From: CAVTJX01 sp963735175
Lineage (GTDB): Bacteria; Electryoneota; RPQS01
Direction: 5' to 3'
DNA: 64,000 bases
Assembly: GCA_963735175.1 (NCBI GenBank)
Contig: CAVTJX010000016.1
Location: 880,406 to 944,405 of the forward strand
Below are positions 48,908 to 57,444 of the stretch, in pieces. The notes beneath the pieces were generated by a model. It saw only the letters and a program-made list of their open reading frames with translations, did no database searches and had not been told where the DNA came from. The stretch's first letter is position 1, and each line of letters begins with the position of its first letter. The position numbers and the translations under genes were made by a program.

Positions 48908-50365
48908 ATGTTTATCCACCGATCTCAATTCCGGATCTTCTGGCTTGCGGCCGTTTTTGCCATCGTGGCATTACCTGTGTATGCGGCCACCACCGTCCAT
49001 TTGGCATCCGGGTTGTCGCGCCCCGTATACGTTACGGCACTCCCCGGTGACTTCAGCCGCATTTTTATCGTCGAACAATGGACGGCCCGGATAAAAATCT
49101 ATCGGTTCAATCCCGGTGTTGTACTCGCTGCCCCGTTCTTAAACATCGACTCGCTCGTGATCAATAGCGGCAACGAGCGGGGTTTGCTTGGCATGGCGTT
49201 TCATCCGCAGTATGCGCAGAACCGGTACTTCTTCGTCTATTACATCAACAACGGCGGCAACTCCGTTGTCGCCCGTTATCAGGCGTCTTCCACCAATCCC
49301 GACTCTACGCTTCCCGAAAGCGGTCAAATCGTGCTCACCGTTCCGCAGCCGCCAACCTTCTCCAATCACAAAGCGGGCATGATCAGCTTCGGCCCCGACG
49401 GCAATCTCTATATCGGATTCGGCGATGGCGGCGACGCCGGCGATCCGGGCAATCGCGCGCAAAGCGACACCACGCTGCTTGGCAAGATGTTGCGCATCGA
49501 TGTCAACACGCTTCCCTACACGATTCCGCCGGGTAATCCGTTCGCGGGTCCTGATGGAATCCGCAACGAAATCTGGGCCAAGGGGCTGCGCAATCCGTGG
49601 CGCTGGAGTTTCGACCGTCTGACCGGCGCGATGTACATCGCAGACGTCGGTCAGGGTGCCTGGGAAGAAGTCGATTATCAGCCCGCCGCTTTTGCCGGCG
49701 GGGCCAACTACGGTTGGCGGTTGATGGAGGGCACACATTGTTACAACCCTGCCACCAATTGCGATCCCGGCGGTTTGACCTATCCGATCCACGAATTCAG
49801 CCACACGAACGGCTGCTCGATCACCGGCGGCTATGTCTATCGCGGTTGCGCCCTGCCCGCGTTTCAGGGCTTGTATTTCTTCGCCGATTACTGCTCGGAT
49901 TCGATCTGGACGTTCCGCTATGACGGTTCCACCGTGTCGGATCTCACCAACCGTACAACGGAACTGGCGCCCGGCGGCGGCTTGGCCATTGGCGATATTT
50001 CGTCCTTCGGCGAGGATGCGTATGGCGAGCTTTACCTGTCGGATTTGTTGGGCGGTGAAGTATTCAAGATTGTGCCCGCGAGCCTCAGCGATACGAACCA
50101 CAACAGCATTGCCGACGAATGCGAGTGCCGCGAAGGCCGAGTGACGGACCTCGTGATCCGGCCCGTCATGGGCGGTGTTCAACTGAGTTGGACCGCCGTC
50201 AGCCCGATCGCCCACAATCTCTATCGTTGCCCGGAACTCGATGCTCCCTTCCCGGGCGGAACGTGGACCCTGCGGGCGGCACACCTGATAGGAGCGACAA
50301 TGTATCTCGATCCGGATACGACGCTGGAACGCGCGGCTTATGTCGTGACCGCAGACTGCCCGTAA
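48908..50365 (+). CDS. Secreted glucose/sorbosone dehydrogenase-like beta-propeller protein
   Basis: 485 aa. Signal peptide (FWLAAVFAIVALPVYA). Six-bladed GSDH/soluble aldose dehydrogenase fold: LASGLSRPVYVTALPGD, NERGLLGMAFHP, AGMISFGPDGNLYIGFGDGG, GLRNPWRWSFDRLTGAMYIADVGQ (split across motifs), EEVDYQP, GANYGWRLMEG. Usually oxidises sugars with PQQ and calcium, though many homologues are uncharacterised. Residues 440-485 are a short fibronectin-like end. An orphan sorting-domain tail follows at 50376. Start ATG 48908 fits the signal peptide. Confidence 0.82.
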   Translation: MFIHRSQFRIFWLAAVFAIVALPVYAATTVHLASGLSRPVYVTALPGDFSRIFIVEQWTARIKIYRFNPGVVLAAPFLNIDSLVINSGNERGLLGMAFHPQYAQNRYFFVYYINNGGNSVVARYQASSTNPDSTLPESGQIVLTVPQPPTFSNHKAGMISFGPDGNLYIGFGDGGDAGDPGNRAQSDTTLLGKMLRIDVNTLPYTIPPGNPFAGPDGIRNEIWAKGLRNPWRWSFDRLTGAMYIADVGQGAWEEVDYQPAAFAGGANYGWRLMEGTHCYNPATNCDPGGLTYPIHEFSHTNGCSITGGYVYRGCALPAFQGLYFFADYCSDSIWTFRYDGSTVSDLTNRTTELAPGGGLAIGDISSFGEDAYGELYLSDLLGGEVFKIVPASLSDTNHNSIADECECREGRVTDLVIRPVMGGVQLSWTAVSPIAHNLYRCPELDAPFPGGTWTLRAAHLIGATMYLDPDTTLERAAYVVTADCP

Positions 50366-50375
50366 GCGTGATTCC

Positions 50376-50477
50376 ATGTACCGTGCCGATTCGCTTACCG
50401 ACCCCTCCGGCAGCTACCTCTGCCGCCTCGTAAGTGCGAATTTCGTGGCGACCACAAAGCTCGTTTTGTTGCGTTAG
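50376..50477 (+). pseudogene. Remnant of a FlgD-like C-terminal sorting domain
   Basis: 33 codons reading MYRADSLTDPSGSYLCRLV, then SANFVATTKLVLLR and a stop. This is the last third of the sorting domain seen complete at the end of the 50846 gene (GIYFVRL...TSVTRKILLVR). It lies 10 bases after the stop of the glucose/sorbosone dehydrogenase-like gene in another frame, so it is either the detached tail of that protein or of a lost gene. Confidence 0.6.
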
Positions 50478-50656
50478 TCACTGTATTTACACGAGTTCGA
50501 AAGGTGAGGGTATCTCACCAGAATCCCGCCAGTAGTCGGCCCACTCGCAACCTCCAAGCCAGGCAATTTGTTGATCTTCGGGACGTGTCGATTATGAAAA
50601 AGTGTTAGACGACTTCCTTGTGCGGATTTCCGCTTTCGGATTTTGCATTCTCCGGC

Positions 50657-50685
50657 TTGACATTCGCGCCCCGTCCGCGTAGATT
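50657..50685 (+). promoter_or_regulatory. Strong sigma70-type promoter
   Basis: TTGACA (consensus), 17 bases, TAGATT. Predicted start near 50692, about 80 bases before a terminator-like hairpin and about 155 bases before the downstream ATG. Confidence 0.7.
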
Positions 50686-50769
50686 GTTCGTATTCGCAGC
50701 GGCTGTGATTGCATCCTTGGAGAATGCTATGCGTCTGCGGCTGAACCTTTCGCGCAATTTATTCAAGAC

Positions 50770-50805
50770 GCCTTGCCCCGAGTGGATTGGGGCAGGGCGC
50801 TTTTT
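50770..50805 (+). terminator. Terminator-like hairpin in the leader of a secreted-protein gene
   Basis: GCCTTGCCCC and GGGGCAGGGC form a 10-bp stem (one G-U pair) with a 9-nt loop, followed by GC and T5. It sits between the promoter and the ATG at 50846, so it could act as an attenuator or end a short RNA of about 115 nt. The same stem core occurs in the leader at 62151-62174. Confidence 0.7.
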
Positions 50806-50845
50806 GTCTTTCATGTTTGTGACGCCGATGAGCGAATGGACCTCC

Positions 50846-52273
50846 ATGTGGATACGAGTTCTCGGGTTGATGATTGTTCTATCGATGGCCTCCACAACTC
50901 TGGCCCAGCCGCCGGATACGCTGTGGACGCGGGAGTACCGCGGGCTCTACGAAGATATCGGGATGGCTGCAGAAGCCACATCCGACGGCGGTGTTGTGGT
51001 GATGATCCAAAGTGACGCCGCCACGCCGGACAGCGGCAAGGCCGGGCTGATCCGCTACGATGCCGACGGCCATCTCCTCTGGCAGCGACTCTACCGCAAT
51101 CTGGGACTGTATATTGTTTTCGGATTCGCCACCACACAAGACGGCGGCTTTATCCTGGGCGGGGCTGGTCTCGATGGCTGGCAGCCGCAGGCGATTCTGC
51201 GCACCGACAGCCAGGGGAACCCCCTCTGGTACCGGGCCTACCATAACCTTCTCGGGGATTGGGTGATGGACATTGCGCCTTTGCCCGATGGCGGCTTTGG
51301 TCTACTGACATCCATGAAGTTCACGCTGATCCGGCTGAATGCGGACGGGGATTCGCTCTGGGCCCGCAGCTATTCAGACCCGAATGAAGACCCCTTTGGA
51401 TACGAATTGCTCTCCACCGCCGATAGCGGCTTCGTGCTCTGCGGCGCACGTGGCTACAGCCGGCCGGATTCGTCGTATGACATGATCCCGGGATTTCTCA
51501 AGACCGATTCCCTGGGCAACGTGCAGTGGGATACCCGATTGCGCCTGGGGGACTCGGGCTTTTGCCACTCGGCGGCGTTGGCAACCGACGGGAGCATTTA
51601 CGGGGTGGGGTGGACGACGCCGCCGGGGAGCGACAGCTATCCTATGATGGCGAAGCTGTCGGCGAATGGCGACAGCCTCTGGACGCGCGTGTGGTATGAC
51701 CAGCCTGGATTGCTCACCAAGTGTTGCCCTTTGGCTGATGGTGGCTTCCTGGTGTTGGGGCTGTGTTCAACCACCAATCCGGATGCCCGCCACTACCTGC
51801 TCGCGAAGATCGACAGTAACGGCCAGCGGTTGTGGCAACGGACGTTGGGTAACGGGACGAGCCCCTGGGGTTATGGACTGACGGTGATGGACGACGGCAG
51901 TTATATCCTTGCCGGGGACCAGTGGAATGGACCAGCGACGGGGCAGGATGTGCGCGTGTTTAAGCTGGGGTGGCCGTCTCCCGCGACTGAAGTGATCCAG
52001 AAACCGGAGTTGCTAACGGTTGCTCTCTCGTTCACTCCCAATCCGTTCAATGCTACAACTCAAATCAAGTACACCTTGCCGCAGGCGGGGAGGGTTTCCT
52101 TGCGGGTGTATGATGTGACGGGGCGGGAGGTGGCGGTGCTGGTGGATGCTGTGATGACGGCAGGGGAACAGCGGGTGACGTTTGAAGGGCGGGGGTTGGC
52201 GTCGGGGATTTATTTTGTGCGGCTCGATGGCGGGGGGACGAGTGTGACGCGGAAGATTTTGTTGGTGCGGTGA
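50846..52273 (+). CDS. Secreted repeat protein with C-terminal FlgD-like sorting domain
   Basis: About 475 aa. Signal peptide MWIRVLGLMIVLSMASTTLAQ; earlier in-frame ATGs lie upstream but overlap the leader hairpin. Seven or so repeats of about 50 residues, each with DGG(F/Y)xL or SDGGVVV and LIRYDADGHLLWQR/ILRTDSQGNPLWYR-type strands, form a beta-propeller. The last 85 residues are the sorting domain: FTPNPFNATTQIKYTLPQAG, SLRVYDVTGREVAVLVD, LASGIYFVRLDGG, KILLVR. Exported across the inner membrane and then probably to the cell surface by a type IX-like route (not in window). Function unknown. Confidence 0.82.
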   Translation: MWIRVLGLMIVLSMASTTLAQPPDTLWTREYRGLYEDIGMAAEATSDGGVVVMIQSDAATPDSGKAGLIRYDADGHLLWQRLYRNLGLYIVFGFATTQDGGFILGGAGLDGWQPQAILRTDSQGNPLWYRAYHNLLGDWVMDIAPLPDGGFGLLTSMKFTLIRLNADGDSLWARSYSDPNEDPFGYELLSTADSGFVLCGARGYSRPDSSYDMIPGFLKTDSLGNVQWDTRLRLGDSGFCHSAALATDGSIYGVGWTTPPGSDSYPMMAKLSANGDSLWTRVWYDQPGLLTKCCPLADGGFLVLGLCSTTNPDARHYLLAKIDSNGQRLWQRTLGNGTSPWGYGLTVMDDGSYILAGDQWNGPATGQDVRVFKLGWPSPATEVIQKPELLTVALSFTPNPFNATTQIKYTLPQAGRVSLRVYDVTGREVAVLVDAVMTAGEQRVTFEGRGLASGIYFVRLDGGGTSVTRKILLVR

Positions 52274-52323
52274 AGAAGGGATGAGGGCGGAGGGATGAGG
52301 GATAAGGGGCGAACGAATGAAGA

Positions 52324-52343
52324 GGACATGGCGTGCCATGTCC
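52324..52343. repeat. Palindrome GGACATGG-CGTG-CCATGTCC
   Basis: Perfect 8-bp stem (9 with the adjacent C-G) and 4-nt loop; no T tract. Confidence 0.55.
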
Positions 52344-52398
52344 CTACCGGAGACGGATTAATTCCGCCGATGTTTGGGATTCCGGGCGGTATAAGTCG

Positions 52399-52418
52399 GC
52401 GGCCTCTGGAGAGGCCGC
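52399..52418. repeat. Palindrome GCGGCCTCT-GG-AGAGGCCGC
   Basis: Perfect 9-bp stem with only 2 bases between arms; no T tract, 55 bases from the previous palindrome. Confidence 0.55.
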
Positions 52419-52680
52419 ACGGCGTATGATGGAAACGGATTCCGCCGGTGGGGCGGGCACAGATTTCGGCCGGGTTGCGCGGATTGAGAGTGGCGGTAAA
52501 TGGGGGAAGGGCTCGCCCGCTTAACCCGGCTCGGCGGGAATGAAATACGCGCGGGGTGAGGGCGACCTGCGCGGCGGTGATGACGAGGCGGCCAGCGATG
52601 TAGACGGTCGCCGTTGGAGATCCTTCCCGAAGACGGTCAGGATGACGAGGAGGAGAAGACGGCCGGTTATCAAAGTATCA

Positions 52681-52710
52681 GAAGGGCGAACCTGTTGAGG
52701 TCCGCCCTTC
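52681..52710. terminator. Hairpin after the hydrogenase operon
   Basis: GAAGGGCG/CGCCCTTC plus an inner ACCT/AGGT stem with one mismatch, GTTG loop. A T5 follows shortly on the plus strand (52722-52726); on the minus strand the downstream sequence is only mildly T-rich. Likely ends the hydA transcript or shields its 3' end. Confidence 0.5.
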
Positions 52711-52735
52711 TTCGTTCTGCGTTTTTCGTTCTTCG

Positions 52736-54025
52736 TTAGACCCGGACGAGGTTCACCTTGAGCGCGTGGGTGGCGCAGGAGATGCAGGGGTCGTAGTTGC
52801 GAATGGCCTGCTCACACTGCCAGGTCAGCTTGTCGTGGGGAAGATCGATGTTCTTTTCCGCGAACTTCAGCAGATCATCTTCCATCTGCTTCTGGTTCTG
52901 CGAGGTCGGCGGGACGATGCGCGCATCCTGCACGATACCCTTGCCGTCGAGGCGGTAGCGGTGGTAGAGGATCCCGCGCGGGGCCTCGCTCATGCCGCTG
53001 CCCTGGCCGGCCTGGACTTTCATCTCGACAAACGACGGCGCCGGCGGTTCGTAGGCTTCGATCAGTTTCAGCGATTCTTCAATCGCGTAGAGCAGTTCCA
53101 CCGAACGGACGACGATGCTCTTAAACGGATTGTTGACGGTCTTGCCGAGCCCCGCCGCCTTGGCCTCTTCCTTGCAGAGCGGCGTCAGGCGATCGTAGTT
53201 CAGGTTGTAACGCGCGAGCGGGCCGACCTTGTATGCGCCCTTGCCGATCATCACCGAATGCAGGGCGTTGGCGTGCGGCACGTGCTCTTCCATGAAGTGC
53301 TTTTCGTACTCGGAGACGGGAATGTCGAGCCCGCTGGAGGAGACCACGCGGCCTTCGCAGATCGGGTAGTCCGTGGGGTGGCGCAGCGAGACAAATTCGT
53401 ACGGCTGCTCGAAATCGGGGAAGTTCAGCGTTTTGACGAAGCGGATCGTTTCCACCGCCTCGTCGCGCGCCCACTTCAGCCGTTCGATGAGCGGGAACAA
53501 ATCTTTTTTCGCCGGGGCCTTGTAGAAGCCGCCGACGCGAACGTTGATGGGATGGATCTCGCGTCCGCCGATGACGATCATGATGTCGTTGCCGAGCTTC
53601 TTCAGCGCCAGCGCGCGTTTGACGGGAGCCGGATGATCGGCGGCGAGGCGGAGCGCGTCCTGATAGCCTAGGAAGTCCGGGGCGTGCAGCATGTAGACGT
53701 GCAGCGCGTGGCTTTCGATCCATTCGCCGCAGTAGAGCAGGCGGCGCAGTTTCTTGATCGTCTCGGGAATGACCGCGCCGAAGGCCGCTTCGATGGCGTT
53801 GCAGGAGCTGGTCTGGTAGGCCACCGGGCAGATGCCGCAGATGCGGGCCGTGATGTCGGGCACTTCGTTATACATGCGGCCGCGCAGAAACGCTTCGAAG
53901 AAGCGCGGCGGCTCGAAGATGTTGAGTTTGACGTCGGTGACCTTGCCGTCACGGATCTTGATTTCGATGCCGCCCTCGCCTTCGACGCGGGCCAGGTAAT
54001 CGACTTTGACGGTTTTACTTTTCAT
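52736..54025 (-). CDS. hydA: Group 3b-type [NiFe] hydrogenase large subunit
   Basis: 429 aa. Ni-Fe ligands: RICGICPVAYQ (Cys63, Cys66) and DPCISCATH (Cys414, Cys417, His420), followed by the 9-residue tail ALKVNLVRV that a maturation protease removes after His. GGREIHPINVRVGGF and the subunit order fit the bidirectional NADP(H)-linked sulfhydrogenase type. Makes or oxidises H2 in the cytoplasm. Last gene of the operon, overlapping hydD by 11 bases. No maturation genes in window. Confidence 0.92.
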   Translation of the reverse strand: MKSKTVKVDYLARVEGEGGIEIKIRDGKVTDVKLNIFEPPRFFEAFLRGRMYNEVPDITARICGICPVAYQTSSCNAIEAAFGAVIPETIKKLRRLLYCGEWIESHALHVYMLHAPDFLGYQDALRLAADHPAPVKRALALKKLGNDIMIVIGGREIHPINVRVGGFYKAPAKKDLFPLIERLKWARDEAVETIRFVKTLNFPDFEQPYEFVSLRHPTDYPICEGRVVSSSGLDIPVSEYEKHFMEEHVPHANALHSVMIGKGAYKVGPLARYNLNYDRLTPLCKEEAKAAGLGKTVNNPFKSIVVRSVELLYAIEESLKLIEAYEPPAPSFVEMKVQAGQGSGMSEAPRGILYHRYRLDGKGIVQDARIVPPTSQNQKQMEDDLLKFAEKNIDLPHDKLTWQCEQAIRNYDPCISCATHALKVNLVRV

Positions 54026-54794
54026 GAGCCTCGCTCTCCCGGCGGAACGGTTCCGCGCAGGTGTTGAAACTGCGGAACGCGCGCATGACGGCGTTGTTCG
54101 TCATCCCGTGCTGCTGGAACTCGGCCGCCAGCGACGCCGTGTTGGGCGTCTCCTTCGGCCCGTAGCAGCCGAAACAGCCGCGCGAAAACGACGGGCAGAG
54201 GGCGTTGCAGCCGGCATGGGTGACGGGGCCGAGGCAGGGCATTTGCCTGGCGACCATGACGCAGGTCGTGCCGCGCAGCTTGCATTCCATGCAGACGCTG
54301 TGCGGGAAGATGTTGGGCTTGCGGCCGTTCAGAAACGCGTTCAGCACTTCGAGCAGTTGATGCTTGTTGATCGGGCAGCCGCGCAGCTCGTAGTCGACGG
54401 CCACGTGATCGGAAATCGGCGTCGATTTCTTCAGCGTGTCGATATAGTGCGGCGAGGCGTAGACGGTATTGAAGTAATCCTTGACGTCGGCGTAGTTGCG
54501 CAGCGCCTGAATGCCGCCGGCGGTGGCGCAGGCGCCGATGGTGATCAGCACGTCGGAATCGCGGCGGATCTTGTGAATCCGCTCCGCGTCGTGGGGCGTG
54601 GTGATCGAGCCTTCGACCAGCGAGACCGCGTAGGGGCCGGGGGCCACGGCGCGGGAGGCTTCGGGGAAGTTGGCGATGTCGACGGCTCCGGCCACGGCCA
54701 GCAGTTCGTCCTCGCAATCGAGGAGGCTGAGCTGGCAGCCGTCGCAGGAGGCGAATTTCCAGACGGCCACTTTCGGCTTTTGATGCTTTGTCAT
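54015..54794 (-). CDS. hydD: Group 3b-type [NiFe] hydrogenase small subunit
   Basis: 259 aa, no twin-arginine signal, so cytoplasmic. FASCDGCQLSLLD (Cys ligands of the proximal cluster), TIGACATAGGIQALRNY, ELRGCPINKHQL, then CMECKLRGTTC, CLGPVTHAGCNALCP and CFGCYGP for further clusters. Passes electrons from the Ni-Fe site to hydG/hydB. Intact. Confidence 0.92.
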   Translation of the reverse strand: MTKHQKPKVAVWKFASCDGCQLSLLDCEDELLAVAGAVDIANFPEASRAVAPGPYAVSLVEGSITTPHDAERIHKIRRDSDVLITIGACATAGGIQALRNYADVKDYFNTVYASPHYIDTLKKSTPISDHVAVDYELRGCPINKHQLLEVLNAFLNGRKPNIFPHSVCMECKLRGTTCVMVARQMPCLGPVTHAGCNALCPSFSRGCFGCYGPKETPNTASLAAEFQQHGMTNNAVMRAFRSFNTCAEPFRRESEAHEK

Positions 54795-54795
54795 A

Positions 54796-55641
54796 TCAGA
54801 TTTCCCGCTTCTTCAGCCAGTCGCCGATGGCCGCGTAGGTGTACACCGGGCCGTCCTTGCAGATGAAGGTCGGACCGCACTGGCAGTGGCCGCAGAGGCC
54901 GACGCCGCATTTCATGTTGCGTTCCATGGAGACGAAAATCCGCGCGTCGGGGATGCCGCGTTTTTGCAGTTCCATGATCGTATACCGCATCATGATTTCG
55001 GGACCGACGATCATGGCCACGGCGTTCTGCGGGTCGAAATTGGCGTGGGGAATGAGGCGCGTGACCACGCCCACATTGCCGCGCCAGTCCGCCTCCGCGC
55101 GGTCGACGGTGACCGCGACGTCCATATCGAAGCGTCCGCGCCACTGTTCGAGATCCTGCGGATACATGATGTCCCGCGGCGAGCGCGCGCCGTAGAGCAG
55201 GACGAACTTGCCGTACTGGTCGCGATTTTCGAGGATCTGGCAGATCGCTCCGCGCAGCGGCGGAAGGCCGATGCCGCCGCAGACGAGCACAACGTCCTTG
55301 CCCTTGGCTTCTTCGAGCGGCCAGGCCGTTCCGAAGGGGCCGCGCACGCCGACGAGGTCGCCTTTTTTCAGTTTCTTGAGCGCGCGGGTGACGGTCCCCA
55401 CGGTGCGTGTGGTATGGACCAGCGCTTGCGGCCGGGTGGGGTCGCCGCTGATCGAGATCGGTACTTCGCCCACGCCAAAGGCGTAGAGCATATTGAACTG
55501 GCCCGCGGCGAAGGTCATGCTCTCATGGCCGTTCGCCGGTTCGAGCTCCATCGTGAAGGCGTCGGCCGTTTCCTGAAACGTCCGGCGCACACGGTAGGGG
55601 AGCGGAGCCATCGTGTCTGTAGTATTCGGCATCCTTGCCAT
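54796..55641 (-). CDS. hydG: Hydrogenase NAD(P)H/FAD subunit
   Basis: 281 aa ferredoxin-NADP reductase fold: FAAGQFNMLYAFGVGEVPISIS (FAD region, in parts), LVGVRGPFGTAWPLE, LVCGGIGLPPLR (NAD(P) site), MIVGPEIMMRYT, and MKCGVGLCGHCQCG holding a 2Fe-2S cluster. Links hydrogenase to NAD(P)+. ATG 55641 or 55632. One base after hydD starts the next gene on this strand. Confidence 0.9.
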   Translation of the reverse strand: MARMPNTTDTMAPLPYRVRRTFQETADAFTMELEPANGHESMTFAAGQFNMLYAFGVGEVPISISGDPTRPQALVHTTRTVGTVTRALKKLKKGDLVGVRGPFGTAWPLEEAKGKDVVLVCGGIGLPPLRGAICQILENRDQYGKFVLLYGARSPRDIMYPQDLEQWRGRFDMDVAVTVDRAEADWRGNVGVVTRLIPHANFDPQNAVAMIVGPEIMMRYTIMELQKRGIPDARIFVSMERNMKCGVGLCGHCQCGPTFICKDGPVYTYAAIGDWLKKREI

Positions 55642-55647
55642 TCCCGC

Positions 55648-56109
55648 TTAAGATCGACTTGAGTAGACATCCAACAGTTGCATCGTCATGGCCTCGAGGC
55701 GTTCGACGATGATGGGCACAAATCGCCGGTACAGTTCCCGTTCCAGTTCGTGATCGCGCTCGCACTTTTCGCGCAGGCAGCGGGCATCGATCTGGATGGC
55801 GCGCGTCGTTTCCACGACCCGCGCGTCAAAATGGCCGCGGTAGGGAGCGACCAGCCATGACCAGCCCAGCACGTCACCCGGCCCGAGCGTGAGGAACGTG
55901 ATGGTTCCCTGGGCGGGCGCCGAGACCTCGAGGGCCACACTGCCGTGGCGGATGAGGAAGAAGGTGTTCGATTCCTCGCCGTCGCGGTTGATGAAGTCGC
56001 CTTCGTTGAACCGCACATTACTGGCGCAGCCCACCATCAGTTCGAGATACTGAGGGGCGAGGTCTTTGAACATCGGGTGTTCGGCAAGCAGCGGTTTAAT
56101 CGTCTCCAC
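55648..56109 (-). CDS. Cyclic-nucleotide-binding-domain protein without DNA-binding domain
   Basis: 153 aa. HPMFKDLAPQYLELMVGCAS, NEGDFINRDGEESNTFFLIRHGSVALEV and LGPGDVLGWSWLVAPYRGHFDARVVE (in parts) make one cNMP-binding domain; the rest is a helix (DHELERELYRRFVPIIVERL) with no helix-turn-helix, so it is not a CRP/FNR regulator. GTG 56109 has AGGAGG six bases upstream and lies inside the hydB end. Likely tunes the hydrogenase or forms part of it. Confidence 0.82.
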   Translation of the reverse strand: METIKPLLAEHPMFKDLAPQYLELMVGCASNVRFNEGDFINRDGEESNTFFLIRHGSVALEVSAPAQGTITFLTLGPGDVLGWSWLVAPYRGHFDARVVETTRAIQIDARCLREKCERDHELERELYRRFVPIIVERLEAMTMQLLDVYSSRS

Positions 56110-57247
56110 GACGTACCTCCTTGACATACGCCGGATTTTGAATCGCGGCGGCTTCTTCGGTGATGTCAATACCGACGGGGCACCACGTGATGCAGCGGCC
56201 GCAGCCGACGCAGCCGGACTGGCCGAACTGGTCGTGCCAGGCGCCGAGTTTGTGCGTCAGCCACTGGCGGTAGCGCGCCTTGACCGAGGAGCGCACACTG
56301 CCTCCGTGGATGTAGGAAAAGTCGAGGGTAAAACACGAATCCCAGCGGCGGGCGCGCTGCGCGGTGGCGCCGGCAAGATCCGTGGTGTCTTCCACCGTCA
56401 TGCAGAAGCAGGTGGGGCAGACGAAGGTGCAGTTGGCGCAGCTCATGCAGCGCTTCGCGACTTCATCCCAGCGCGGGTGTTCGGCGCCGGCGTAGAGCGC
56501 TTCTTTAATGCCGTCGGTCTTGAGCGTTTTGCCCATCGAGGCCGTGGCGTGGGCGATGGCGCGGTCGGCGGCGGCGACGTCGTCGGCGGTGGCTTCGCGG
56601 TGCGGCAAGTCCTTTAAGAGGTCCTGGCCGCGCTTCGAACCCGCTTCGACGATGAAGCGATGCTTGCCTTTTTCGAGCACTTCGGTCAGACTCAGATCGA
56701 AGTCGCCTTCGGCCTGCGGACCGGTTTGCATCGAGGCGCAGAAACAGGTTTTGCCCGCTTCGCCGCAATTCACGGCGACGATGAAGATGGCCTTGCGGCG
56801 CGCGGCGTAGGCGGGATCGACATACGGTCCCTTGAGCAGGACTTGATCCTGAATGGCGATGGCTTTCAGTTCGCAGGCACGGACGCCGAAGAACGCCAGC
56901 TTGGGCGCTTCGTGGTCGACGTCGATGGATTTCATGCCGTCGCGCTTGCCGGCCCAGAGGTTGGCGCGGGGAACATGCAGATAGCTTTTCCACGACTGCG
57001 CGCCGACATTGTAGCCGAACAGGGCCTCATCTTTGCGCTTTTCGAGGGCATAGTGGCCGCCGGATTGGACGTCGGTCCAGCCGACCGGCAGATCCTTGAG
57101 ATCGGCCAGCTTGTCGTAAATGATCGCCCCATCGCGCACGGTCGGGCCGATAACTTGAAAGCCCTTTTTCTTGAGGGCTTCCAGCAGGTGATGCAGATCG
57201 CCGCGATCGATCGCGGCCGGGGTAGGTTTGGGTGCAGCTTTTGCCAT
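56096..57247 (-). CDS. hydB: Hydrogenase 4Fe-4S electron-transfer subunit
   Basis: 383 aa. FFGVRACELKAIAIQDQVLL and VNCGEAGKTCFCASMQTGP are typical of HydB/SulfhydrogenaseB; RCMSCANCTFVCPTCFC and GCVGCGRCITWCPVGIDI bind two 4Fe-4S clusters. First gene of the operon, 82 bases downstream of the predicted start site. Intact. Confidence 0.9.
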   Translation of the reverse strand: MAKAAPKPTPAAIDRGDLHHLLEALKKKGFQVIGPTVRDGAIIYDKLADLKDLPVGWTDVQSGGHYALEKRKDEALFGYNVGAQSWKSYLHVPRANLWAGKRDGMKSIDVDHEAPKLAFFGVRACELKAIAIQDQVLLKGPYVDPAYAARRKAIFIVAVNCGEAGKTCFCASMQTGPQAEGDFDLSLTEVLEKGKHRFIVEAGSKRGQDLLKDLPHREATADDVAAADRAIAHATASMGKTLKTDGIKEALYAGAEHPRWDEVAKRCMSCANCTFVCPTCFCMTVEDTTDLAGATAQRARRWDSCFTLDFSYIHGGSVRSSVKARYRQWLTHKLGAWHDQFGQSGCVGCGRCITWCPVGIDITEEAAAIQNPAYVKEVRRGDD

Positions 57248-57328
57248 ATCTTACAGTCGCTTTCTACCTCTCCAGAAGCGGGTTTGTAGACCCGTAAGTC
57301 CGCTCTGAAAGTGGGTCTCGGGGTCATC

Positions 57329-57346
57329 TTGTGAAAATATACACAA
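57329..57346. promoter_or_regulatory. Rex operator over the hydrogenase -10 box
   Basis: TTGTGAAAATATACACAA fits the Rex consensus TTGTGAAnnnnTTCACAA with one mismatch, and it covers the -10. Rex leaves its site when NADH/NAD+ rises, so the operon would be repressed when NAD+ is high and opened when reducing power builds up. Confidence 0.7.
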
Positions 57347-57364
57347 AATCGCCGATGTTGTCAA
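57336..57364 (-). promoter_or_regulatory. Sigma70 promoter of the hydrogenase operon
   Basis: TTGACA (57364-57359), exactly 17 bases, TATATT (57341-57336). Strongest promoter-like sequence in the window. Confidence 0.8.
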
Positions 57365-57414
57365 GCACAAATTGGACAACTGGGTGCGGGATGAGGAGGC
57401 ATTGTGGGAAAACA

Positions 57415-57444
57415 GGCATGGCCCTGCAAACGCAGGGCCATGCC
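57415..57444 (-). terminator. Long perfect hairpin after the minus-strand metalloprotease gene
   Basis: GGCATGGCCCTGC and GCAGGGCCATGCC pair over 13 bp with an AAAC loop. On the minus strand it lies 58 bases beyond the stop of the metalloprotease gene and is followed by TGTTTTCC, so termination is likely; it also isolates the hydrogenase promoter from read-through. Confidence 0.65.

Larger units (their letters stand above)
52274..52735. other. Gene-free stretch with repeats
   Basis: Between the convergent secreted-protein gene and hydrogenase operon. Holds the GATGAGGG-type repeat (52275-52308), two perfect palindromes (52324-52343, 52399-52418) and a terminator-like hairpin (52681-52710). 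Short open frames here show no protein-like features. Confidence 0.7.

Noticed and set aside
52333..52524. Open frame of 63 codons in the repeat-rich gap
   Set aside because: It runs through two palindromes and shows no protein-like pattern.
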